Below are positions 14,094 to 22,375 of a stretch of DNA of 24,526 nt, in pieces. The stretch's first letter is position 1. Every line of letters starts with the position of its first letter. Below the pieces are notes generated by a model. That model was given only the letters and a program-made list of their open reading frames with translations, was not told where the DNA came from and made no database searches. The stretch covers positions 1 to 24,526 of the forward strand of contig CAJMNI010000036.1 in the NCBI GenBank assembly GCA_905214735.1. Direction: 5' to 3'. The position numbers were made by a program, and so were the translations under genes. Source of the DNA: an uncultured bacterium. Lineage in GTDB: Bacteria; Bacteroidota; Bacteroidia; Bacteroidales; Muribaculaceae.

Positions 14094-16994
14094 ATGAAAT
14101 ATTTCTTACGCATCCTGGCGATACTCTTGCCGATGATGCTTTTATACAGTTGCTCCGACGATTCGCTTGGCGGCGAGCCCGATCTCCCGAGCGACATTTA
14201 TGTCGGGCCGTACCGCAATTTCACCCTCGGCCCGGAGGCTGAAGGTCTTTCGGCAAGAGAAGTCGACGTGACTTTTCTCTCCGACAGCGGTAAGATGTTT
14301 ACCCGCTCCGCCACCCATTCCCGCTCCGGCGACACCTCGTCGTTTCATCTCGACACCGGACTCGCCGAGGGAGGATATCGCCTTATCGACGTGAGATTTG
14401 ACGGCGCCCGCAACGACGGAGCCGCCGCCATTCCCGGCGAGGCTTACGACGACAACGGCCGACGGATTTTCGGGCTCGGAAGTCATATCGCGGTGACCGC
14501 CGAAGGCATCACCATCACCGACAGCTTCGACCGCACGGTCGGAATGGCCGGCCGGGGCACTAAGGAGAACCCCTTCATCATCTCCTCTTCCACCCATTTC
14601 TTCCGGCTGATGATGGCCGTAAACGACTACGACATCAACCGATATATCACGGAGCGGACATATTTCCGTCAGGTATGCGACATCGACATGAAGTCAATGT
14701 CGCGCAGCTGCGACGCCGAGTATGGCTGGCTCCCTGTCGGCGCCGACACCAACACCCCCTTCCGCGGCGTGTTCATGGGCGGCGGCCACGCAGTGAAAAA
14801 TCTGATAATCGACCGCCCCTCCACGGCGTCGGTCGGTCTCTTCGGCAATCTCCACAACGCGCTGATCGACTCCCTGACGGTGCAGAACGCCACCATCACC
14901 GGGCAATATGCCGTAGGTGGAATCGCCGGAGCGGTGATAACCGCCGGCAACAACGACCGCGGCGAGGGAACGTTCACCAACTGCACGATCCGCGACTGCA
15001 CGATCGCCACCCCCTCCACCGGAGCGGCGGCCGGCGGCGTGCTCGGCGCCACCGACATGCACGCCCGCACGCTGATCAGCAACTGCAGCGTGAGCGGAGG
15101 CACCCTCACCGGAGGCATGAATGTCGGCGGCATGACAGGCGGAGCCGGAATCTATTCCTCGGTAATGATTTCGGGATGCAGCAACGAAACTCCGGTCACT
15201 GCCTCGCTCTCGGGCGCCGGAGGAATCGTGGGCACCGCCGACACCCTGCAGGTGGTCGGCTGCCGCAACTTGGCCGACATCCGCGGCGGAGCCATGCCCC
15301 AGCAGGGAATGCCCGCAATCGGCACCGGCGGAATTGTCGGAGGCTCCGGTTATTCATGGATCACCGGATGCACCAACGGCGGCCGCGTCTCCGGCCTTGA
15401 AGGCACCGGAGGAATTATAGGCAGCACCCGCGTGAGAGGCTCCGAATCGGAGGCGTTTCTATACAATCAGACCCTGCTGCGCTGGTGCGCGAACTGGGCC
15501 GAAGTCTCCGGCACTGACTTCACAGGCGGTGCCATAGGCGAAGCCCAGGCCGGGACCTATGGCGTGGTCAACACCGGGAAGGTCAGCGGCGGCGACTATG
15601 TGGGGGGAATCTGCGGAAGTTCCTCGGTGGCCGTGCTCCATAATTCCACCAACGGCGGGGCCGTAGAAGGTGGTCACAATGTCGGCGGAGTCCTCGGGAA
15701 ATGCACCTGGGGCTCGCTTGCCATCCTGCAGAACGGGGGGCAGGTGACCTCCAAATCGGGCAACGCAGCCGGAATAGTTGCATTGGCCGGTAACAACACG
15801 ATCATAAACTATTGCTCCAATTTCGGAGCGGTCAGCGGTCCGTCATCGGGCAGGATCGGCGGAATAGCCGGTGAAATCGGTGACCCGCGCGAATGGACAG
15901 GCGTGGCGATCGCCGAGTGCGTCGTCGGCTCGCTCGAATGCGTGATGGGGCTCGCCGGCCCCTGCCTCGCTGTCGCGGAAAGCATGATCGCTATGGCCGA
16001 AGGGGTGGAAATCGCCCTCAAAGTCACTGAAATATCCATGGAGGCCGCCCTCCAGAGCGCCGACTACGCTCTGGTAGGATTCAGCGTCTCCGAACTGATC
16101 AACCCCGAAGCCGAAGAGCAGCTCGAGGAGATGGCCCGCGTCAGAGCCGACGAGGCCAACGAGCAGGTCGAGATGCTCATGTCGGCCGTCAGGTCGGGAC
16201 TTTCAGGCTCAATTCCCACATATCTGAAGGGCGACCTCACAACCGATTACCGAGCCGGAATCGAACGGCTGGCCGCCTGGTATGAGACCGGCGAAAACGA
16301 CGAAATCTTCAACGAGGCCGTCAACGAGACCCGCGAAGCCCGTGCCGGCGAACTCGAGAAGGTGGCCAAGGCCGCCGAAATCGTCCACACGGTCGTGGCC
16401 GGAGTGGCCGTTGTCACCAGCACTGTAGCCGCAATCGGCGCGACTGTGGCCACCGGCGGCGCCGCCACCGCTTTCATGCTCGCCGGAGCCTCGGCAGCCA
16501 TAATCGGCGGCGTCAACGCCATCGTGAAGAGCTGCACGGAATTCGAGAAAAACGCCGTGGTCATCTCCCAGTGCGTCAGCGCCGCTCCGGTCAAATCCCC
16601 GGGCAACGGCGATTGCTCTTCGATAGTGGGCAAGATCTGCGACGGATGCCTCATCAAAGATTGCCTCTCCACCGCCGATGTCGACTCCTCAGGCGACGAT
16701 GCCTTTGCCGGCGACCACGACAGCCACAACGAAATCTACAACTGCATCGCGCTGCAGATGATAAAGGGATTCAGCTACAATTCCGATTATCTCCACAACA
16801 ACATCTTCTGCGACACTTCGCTCCCATCGGGTAAATATATGGATTATGTCAAGGCCCGCAACGTGGCCCCCGACCTCATGGACGACGAGAACGTGTTCAC
16901 CTCCTACGGCTTCCGCTTGGGAACCGACGAGTCATGGATCATCACTCAGGGAGCCGGTTTCCCGATCCCCTCAAAATCGCAAATGCAAAAATGA
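14094..16994 (+). CDS. Large GLUG-repeat lipoprotein with an internal helical, membrane-like insert
   Basis: The 966-residue protein starts at the ATG at 14094 (MKYFLRILAILLPMML), ending its signal at the lipobox LLYSC with Cys20; the next residues, SDDS, fit the surface-export signal. Residues about 30-150 look like an Ig-like domain. A linker GRGTKENPFIISSSTHFFRL opens a beta-helix-like region (about 170-600) with GLUG-type repeats such as AVGGIAGAV, GAGGIVGTA, GTGGIIGST and YVGGICGSS, each paired with a Cys-Asn/Ser turn. Residues about 600-830 break the pattern: alpha-helical, with acidic amphipathic helices and a 45-residue stretch (767-811) without charge, rich in Gly and Ala. A last repeat-like part with a Cys cluster (KICDGCLIKDC) closes the protein. 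It overlaps the next gene by ATGA. An open extension to 14034 lacks a signal and runs through the promoter element, so it was rejected. Function unknown; adhesin, toxin-like protein or colonisation factor are guesses. Confidence 0.85.
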   Translation: MKYFLRILAILLPMMLLYSCSDDSLGGEPDLPSDIYVGPYRNFTLGPEAEGLSAREVDVTFLSDSGKMFTRSATHSRSGDTSSFHLDTGLAEGGYRLIDVRFDGARNDGAAAIPGEAYDDNGRRIFGLGSHIAVTAEGITITDSFDRTVGMAGRGTKENPFIISSSTHFFRLMMAVNDYDINRYITERTYFRQVCDIDMKSMSRSCDAEYGWLPVGADTNTPFRGVFMGGGHAVKNLIIDRPSTASVGLFGNLHNALIDSLTVQNATITGQYAVGGIAGAVITAGNNDRGEGTFTNCTIRDCTIATPSTGAAAGGVLGATDMHARTLISNCSVSGGTLTGGMNVGGMTGGAGIYSSVMISGCSNETPVTASLSGAGGIVGTADTLQVVGCRNLADIRGGAMPQQGMPAIGTGGIVGGSGYSWITGCTNGGRVSGLEGTGGIIGSTRVRGSESEAFLYNQTLLRWCANWAEVSGTDFTGGAIGEAQAGTYGVVNTGKVSGGDYVGGICGSSSVAVLHNSTNGGAVEGGHNVGGVLGKCTWGSLAILQNGGQVTSKSGNAAGIVALAGNNTIINYCSNFGAVSGPSSGRIGGIAGEIGDPREWTGVAIAECVVGSLECVMGLAGPCLAVAESMIAMAEGVEIALKVTEISMEAALQSADYALVGFSVSELINPEAEEQLEEMARVRADEANEQVEMLMSAVRSGLSGSIPTYLKGDLTTDYRAGIERLAAWYETGENDEIFNEAVNETREARAGELEKVAKAAEIVHTVVAGVAVVTSTVAAIGATVATGGAATAFMLAGASAAIIGGVNAIVKSCTEFEKNAVVISQCVSAAPVKSPGNGDCSSIVGKICDGCLIKDCLSTADVDSSGDDAFAGDHDSHNEIYNCIALQMIKGFSYNSDYLHNNIFCDTSLPSGKYMDYVKARNVAPDLMDDENVFTSYGFRLGTDESWIITQGAGFPIPSKSQMQK

Positions 16995-19879
16995 AAAAGC
17001 TTTATTTTATATTCCTGGCGGTTTTCGCACTGATGTTTGCCGCCTGCGAAAGCGACCATGCCTACGACTCTTCGGGATATACCGAAGGCGACGGCGAATC
17101 ACTTGTCACCGTGTTCCATCTCTCGGCCGAGACCCTCAACATCGGCACGACGCCGCACGACGTGCAGTTTGTGGTGGTCAATCCCGCCACCCACACCACC
17201 CGCACCTTCGAAGGCACCATCAGCCATAACGCCTCGATACGCGTGCTCCACCGCGACGGAGCCGCCGTGTGCCGCATGAAATTGGGAGGCGGCGGCATCC
17301 CCGACGGGACATACGTCGTGATGGTTCGCGGCGACCTTATCCCCGACCTCGGCGTCAGAAAGGTGACGTTCAAGGGGAATGTCGGCACCGAGGAGACACG
17401 CGCGGAATACGATCTCGAAGGTTCGGGAACTTCCGCCGACCCTTATCTGATTCAGAGCGACGGCGATTTTCAGTCGTTTGTGTTCGGTCTGCTCGACGAC
17501 GACACCCACGCCTACGGGCTCTCCTTCCGACAGACGGAGAGCTTCGACGTCCCCTCGCGAAGCATGATCATCGACGGCAACGTCTGGGCTCCCACTTCGT
17601 TCTCGGGCGAATATGACGGAGGCGGCCACGAACTGAGCTCGCTCACATATATGGGTTCGTCGATTGCCGAAAGAGACAGCTACATCGGCCTTTTCTCCCA
17701 GCTCTTCGACGCCACCGTCAAAAACGTGACGATCAAAAGCGCGATGCTCCTTAACGCCCATTCCTCCGTCGGAATCGTGGCCGGAAAGGCGCAGGGCTCG
17801 TGCACACTTGAAAACATCACCGTCAACGGCACGGTGACAGCCTGCGGCAACAACGTCGGAGGACTCGTCGGCGAATGCGACGGCTCTCTTACCGTGCGCC
17901 GCGTGTCGGTCAATTCGCTCGCCATCACCGCCGGAGAGTCTACATCGCAAAACGTCGGGCTCCTCCTTGGCGCGGCCCGCAACGGCGACCTCGCTTTCAA
18001 ACAGGTATTCACCCCCGACCATATCTTCACCGTGACCGGCAGCCGCAACGTCGGCGCGCTTGCCGGAGCAATCGACAACTGCGGCGAGATCAATGTCAAA
18101 AACGTGACCATCGAGCACTCCGTCGACGACGAAAGCAAAGGGGTAAAAATCATCTATGCCTCGGAATTCGGCGCCGGAGCCGTGGCCGGGCATATCGGCA
18201 GTTCCTCCACTCTCAATCTCGAAAAGGTGTCGGTGAAGGCTCCGGTGAAAAGCAAATCCGACATCGGTGGCCTTGTCGGGAACGCCGACAAGCTTAATAC
18301 GGTCAATGTCAACTCCGTGACTCTCTCTTCGGTGGTAAGCGGTGAAAATTCCACAGGCGGATTTTTCGGTTACCACGGCTTCAACAGCAACGGCTCGCTC
18401 AATTTCAACGGCTCGCAGTCGCGCTATGTGCTCAAATCTTCGGCGGCGGCCGAAGTGAGCGGCGGCTCCCACACCGGCGGCCTCATCGGCTATCTGGAGG
18501 GAAGAAGCTGCAAGATCAACTTCAACGTCCCGATGGAAATAGCCGTCAACGTGTCGGGCACCGACGAAGTGGGCGGAGCGATAGGATATGCCAAGAACAT
18601 CAGCGAGATGCGTCTCGACAACCTTAATTTCTCATCGACCACGATGAGGGTGACGGCCACCGGCAAACGTGGCGGCGGCATAATCGGGCGCGCTCAAAAC
18701 ATCACGCTCCGGGGTGGCAACGACGATATCAAGCCCGTGACCAAAATTCCCGTCGCAGCCGACCTGAGCAGGAACTTCAGCGGCGTGGTGACGGCGGCAG
18801 ACAATGCCGGCGGCATCATCGGAGAGGCCACCGGCGCCAACCTGAGCGGATGCTTCTCCGTGGCCACCGTCACTTCCGGCTCGGGCAACGCCGGAGGAAT
18901 CACCGGCTATCTGGAAGGGAACGTCAACTCCTGCGCCTATGCCGGCTCGACGAGCAGCAAGGGGAACGTCGGCGGCATCGTGGGCTTCCTTGGCCACACA
19001 AGCAACATCCGCGACTGCGCCAACCTCTGCGGCTTCGACGGCGGAGGGGCCGCAAACCTCGGAGGCATCTTCGGATACTTCTTCTCCCATCCCAACGACA
19101 ACATCTATATCGAGCGCTGCTACAACGCCGGCGACCTCCGGGGCGGCCGCAACCTCGGCGGCATCGGAGGAATGTCGGATTATGACTGGAACACCTCCGA
19201 CGAATATGACCATCTCTATATCTATCAGTGTGGCAACGCGGGCAATCTCACCGCCTCCGGCGACAGCATGAAAGGCGTCGGCGGCATCATGGGTGTCTGC
19301 GGCTTTTTAGTGACGGAGATAAAGGGTTGCTCCAACAGCGGCGACATCCACGCCACAACCGAGATGTATGCCGTGGGCGGAGTTGTGGGCGTCATGGGCA
19401 AGGACCTTACCAAAGGGGGCTACTATATTCGCCAGTGCCGCAACTCGGGCAAAGTCACCTGCGCCAACTTCCACACCAATATCGGCGGCGTGGTCGGACA
19501 TCTCCAGCCTCCGATGGGGGGAAGCGAATGGACGCAGTCGAAGATTGAAGACTGCCTCAACCTCGGGCCGATCCCAGGCGACCAGAAATCGGACACCGGC
19601 GGCATCCTCGGGTTCGCAAGCCACGGCACGCATACCGACCGCTGCTTCAACGGCGGCAAAATCTCCGACGGCAACGCCATAATCGGAACCCACAGCGGCG
19701 GGTCGCTGTTCAACCACTCCAACAACTACTTCAAAGAGGGCACCGGCAAAGACTGGCCGAGCTCCATCTCGGTGAGCCCCGCCGACCTGGGCGACAAGTC
19801 GACCTATCATAACTTCGACTTCAACAAAGTCTGGGACATCACCTCCGATGGTCCCCGCCTCCGCAACTGCCCCTTCTAA
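16991..19879 (+). CDS. Large GLUG-repeat lipoprotein, partner of the preceding gene
   Basis: The 962-residue protein starts at the ATG at 16991, inside the ATGA that ends the previous gene, so the pair is translationally coupled. MKKLYFIFLAVFALMFAAC is a lipoprotein signal with Cys19, followed by ESD. The architecture mirrors its neighbour: Ig-like part (about 35-135), then GSGTSADPYLIQSDGDF, then a wall-to-wall beta-helix of GLUG-type repeats to the C-terminus (NVGGLVGEC, DIGGLVGNA, HTGGLIGYL, NAGGIIGEA, NVGGIVGFL, NLGGIGGMS, AVGGVVGVM). The last third carries the regular theme Cys-x-Asn-x-Gly about once per repeat (RQCRNSGKVTC, EDCLNLG, DRCFNGG). There is no helical insert. The two genes look like diverged duplicates. 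Likely exposed on the cell surface; role unknown. Confidence 0.87.
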   Translation: MKKLYFIFLAVFALMFAACESDHAYDSSGYTEGDGESLVTVFHLSAETLNIGTTPHDVQFVVVNPATHTTRTFEGTISHNASIRVLHRDGAAVCRMKLGGGGIPDGTYVVMVRGDLIPDLGVRKVTFKGNVGTEETRAEYDLEGSGTSADPYLIQSDGDFQSFVFGLLDDDTHAYGLSFRQTESFDVPSRSMIIDGNVWAPTSFSGEYDGGGHELSSLTYMGSSIAERDSYIGLFSQLFDATVKNVTIKSAMLLNAHSSVGIVAGKAQGSCTLENITVNGTVTACGNNVGGLVGECDGSLTVRRVSVNSLAITAGESTSQNVGLLLGAARNGDLAFKQVFTPDHIFTVTGSRNVGALAGAIDNCGEINVKNVTIEHSVDDESKGVKIIYASEFGAGAVAGHIGSSSTLNLEKVSVKAPVKSKSDIGGLVGNADKLNTVNVNSVTLSSVVSGENSTGGFFGYHGFNSNGSLNFNGSQSRYVLKSSAAAEVSGGSHTGGLIGYLEGRSCKINFNVPMEIAVNVSGTDEVGGAIGYAKNISEMRLDNLNFSSTTMRVTATGKRGGGIIGRAQNITLRGGNDDIKPVTKIPVAADLSRNFSGVVTAADNAGGIIGEATGANLSGCFSVATVTSGSGNAGGITGYLEGNVNSCAYAGSTSSKGNVGGIVGFLGHTSNIRDCANLCGFDGGGAANLGGIFGYFFSHPNDNIYIERCYNAGDLRGGRNLGGIGGMSDYDWNTSDEYDHLYIYQCGNAGNLTASGDSMKGVGGIMGVCGFLVTEIKGCSNSGDIHATTEMYAVGGVVGVMGKDLTKGGYYIRQCRNSGKVTCANFHTNIGGVVGHLQPPMGGSEWTQSKIEDCLNLGPIPGDQKSDTGGILGFASHGTHTDRCFNGGKISDGNAIIGTHSGGSLFNHSNNYFKEGTGKDWPSSISVSPADLGDKSTYHNFDFNKVWDITSDGPRLRNCPF

Positions 19880-19910
19880 ATCATTTTTTTATAAACAAAA
19901 AGTCTAAGAC

Positions 19911-22370
19911 ATGAAACATATCATAGTCGGAGGCGTGGCCGGTGGAGCCACGGCCGCCGCAAGAATCAGAAGAATCGCCGAAACCGACGAGATCATCCTT
20001 TTCGAGAAAGGAGAGTATATATCATACGCCAACTGCGGACTCCCCTATTACATCGGGGGCACTATCGCGGATCGCGACAAACTTTTTGTGCAGACGCCCG
20101 AGGCTTTCGGCCGCCGGTTTGACATCGACGTCAGGACAGGCTCGGAAGTGCTTTCGGTCGATCCCGAGGGGAAGAAAGTGAGGGTGAAGTCTCCCGACGG
20201 CTCGGTCTACGAAGAGTCTTTCGACAAGCTGCTTCTTTCGCCGGGTGCCACTCCGGTGAGACCTCCGCTGCCGGGAATAGATCTGCCGGGCATCTTCACG
20301 CTCCGCAATGTCAACGACACCGACGCGATAAAAGAATACATCACGAACCATGATGTGAAACGCGCCGTAGTGATCGGAGGAGGATTCATCGGGCTGGAAA
20401 TGGCCGAGAACCTTCACGATGCCGGAGCGGAGGTGACAGTGGTGGAAATGGCTCCGCAGGTGATGGCTCCGATCGATTTCTCGATGGCTGCTATCGTGCA
20501 TCAGCACCTCGCCGAGAAGGGAGTGGTGCTCAGGCTCAACACCGCAGTGGCCGGATTTGAGAGAAAGGGGAATCATCTCGACGTGGCCTTCGCTTCAGGG
20601 GAGAAAGCCGAAGCCGAGCTGGTGATTCTCTCGATCGGGGTGCGTCCGCTCAACACTCTGGCAGTAGAAGCCGGACTCGCCACAGGCGCCCGAGGCGGCA
20701 TTACCGTCGACGAATATCTCCGCACTTCGGCATCCGACATTTACGCCGTGGGCGACGCTATAGAATTTCCGCATCCTGTCGATGGCAAGCCCTGGATGAA
20801 TTATCTTGCCGGACCGGCCAACCGACAGGCCCGGATCGCCGCCGACAACATGGTTCTCGGCGACAAGGAGAAATATGAAGGGGCGATCGGCACGTCGATA
20901 GCCAAGGTGTTCGATCTGACCGTGGCGGCAACCGGAATGGCCGCCAAACGCCTCAGGCAGGAAAACATCCCTTATCTGACAGCCACCATCCACCCCAACT
21001 CCCATGCCGGCTATTACCCCGGGGCCACGCCGCTGACAATCAAGATAGTGTTCGCTCCGGAAACAGGACGTCTGCTCGGCGCCCAGATCGTAGGATTCGA
21101 CGGTGTCGACAAACGCATCGACGAGCTGGCTCTCGCCATCAAACGCGGATGCACCGTCGCTGACCTGACAGCAATCGAACATGCCTACGCTCCCCCGTAT
21201 TCATCGGCCAAAGATCCCGTTGCGATCGCCGGATATGTGGCCGGCAACATTCTCTCCGGCCGGATGAAGCCCATCTATTGGCGGGAACTGAAAGATGCCG
21301 ACAAGTCGAAGATCACCCTGATCGACGTGCGTACCCCCGACGAATTCGCCACCGGCTCGATCGAGGGGGCAATCAATATTCCGCTCGACGACATGCGCGG
21401 CATGATCGGCCGGATTCCGGCAGACAAACCGATCGTGCTCTTCTGCGGAGTGGGTCTGCGCGGCTATCTCGCGTCAAACATCCTGAGGCAGCGCGGTTTT
21501 AAGGATGTGAGAAACCTTGTGGGAGGTCTCAAGACCTATCGTGCGGCCACCGCAAAGATTGCTGACAAGCCGGCGGCAAATCATAAGCCGGCAAAGCCCG
21601 GGGAGGCCCCCGTCAGCCGGCCACAACCATCGGCCGTGATCAAGGTCGACGCCTGCGGTCTCTCCTGCCCGGGGCCGATCATGAAGCTGAAAAAATGCGT
21701 GGAGGAGGCCGCCGACAATTCTACGATTCAGATTCAGGCCACCGACCCGGGCTTCGCGCGCGATGCCGAAGCCTGGTGCGAGTCGACAGGCAATCTGTTC
21801 GTTGCCCACAGTTCTGAAAAGGGCCTGCACACGGTCACAATTGAAAAGCGCGGCCGGGCTGAAAACGCAGGCGCCAACACAGCTCCCCTATCCTCTGCGC
21901 CCCGCGGAAAGTCTTTCATCCTTTTCAGCGACGACCTCGACAAAGCGCTTGCCACCTTCGTTTTGGCCAACGGCGCTGCGGCCACAGGAGAAAAGGTGAC
22001 GATATTCTTTACTTTCTGGGGACTCAATGCCATAAAGAAGGATCAAAAGCCGCCGATGAAAAAGGATTTCTTCGGCCGTATGTTCGGCATGATGCTCCCC
22101 TCCGGATCGCGCAAGCTGAAACTCTCGAAGATGAACATGGGAGGCGCCGGGTCAAAAATGATGCGCTATATCATGAAGCGGAAGAACATCGAATCTCTCG
22201 AGGCGCTCCGCGAGATGGCGATCAACAACGGAGTGGAGTTCATCGCATGCCAGATGTCGATGGATGTGATGGGAATCACCAAAGAGGAACTGCTCGACAA
22301 TGTCACGATCGGCGGAGTCGCCACCTACATGAACCGCGCCGAAAACGCCAACGTCAACCTTTTCATCTGA
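19911..22370 (+). CDS. CoA-disulfide reductase-like fusion with rhodanese, TusA and DsrE-like domains
   Basis: The 819-residue cytoplasmic protein joins four modules. Residues 1-445 are an FAD/NAD(P)H disulfide reductase with nucleotide site IIVGGVAGGATAAA, the redox Cys42 in SYANCGLPYYIGG, a second Rossmann site VIGGGFIGLEMAE and YAVGDAIEF. About 450-545 is a rhodanese with active-site Cys512 in VLFCGVGLRGY. About 575-645 is TusA-like with DACGLSCPGPIMKLKKC (Cys586). About 665-819 is a DsrE/DsrF-like domain (FILFSDDLDKAL, FFTFWGLNAI, ACQMSMDVMGI). The known family is a fusion found in anaerobes and is thought to reduce CoA disulfides, persulfides or polysulfides and relay sulfane sulfur between domains. 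All key Cys are present. It lies 31 bp after the second GLUG gene without a terminator, so it may share the transcript. Confidence 0.93.
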   Translation: MKHIIVGGVAGGATAAARIRRIAETDEIILFEKGEYISYANCGLPYYIGGTIADRDKLFVQTPEAFGRRFDIDVRTGSEVLSVDPEGKKVRVKSPDGSVYEESFDKLLLSPGATPVRPPLPGIDLPGIFTLRNVNDTDAIKEYITNHDVKRAVVIGGGFIGLEMAENLHDAGAEVTVVEMAPQVMAPIDFSMAAIVHQHLAEKGVVLRLNTAVAGFERKGNHLDVAFASGEKAEAELVILSIGVRPLNTLAVEAGLATGARGGITVDEYLRTSASDIYAVGDAIEFPHPVDGKPWMNYLAGPANRQARIAADNMVLGDKEKYEGAIGTSIAKVFDLTVAATGMAAKRLRQENIPYLTATIHPNSHAGYYPGATPLTIKIVFAPETGRLLGAQIVGFDGVDKRIDELALAIKRGCTVADLTAIEHAYAPPYSSAKDPVAIAGYVAGNILSGRMKPIYWRELKDADKSKITLIDVRTPDEFATGSIEGAINIPLDDMRGMIGRIPADKPIVLFCGVGLRGYLASNILRQRGFKDVRNLVGGLKTYRAATAKIADKPAANHKPAKPGEAPVSRPQPSAVIKVDACGLSCPGPIMKLKKCVEEAADNSTIQIQATDPGFARDAEAWCESTGNLFVAHSSEKGLHTVTIEKRGRAENAGANTAPLSSAPRGKSFILFSDDLDKALATFVLANGAAATGEKVTIFFTFWGLNAIKKDQKPPMKKDFFGRMFGMMLPSGSRKLKLSKMNMGGAGSKMMRYIMKRKNIESLEALREMAINNGVEFIACQMSMDVMGITKEELLDNVTIGGVATYMNRAENANVNLFI

Positions 22371-22375
22371 CGTTG

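Noticed and set aside
17099..18472. A 457-codon minus-strand frame opposite the second GLUG gene
   Set aside because: Mirror of the repetitive GLUG coding sequence; no start signal, promoter or domain was seen.
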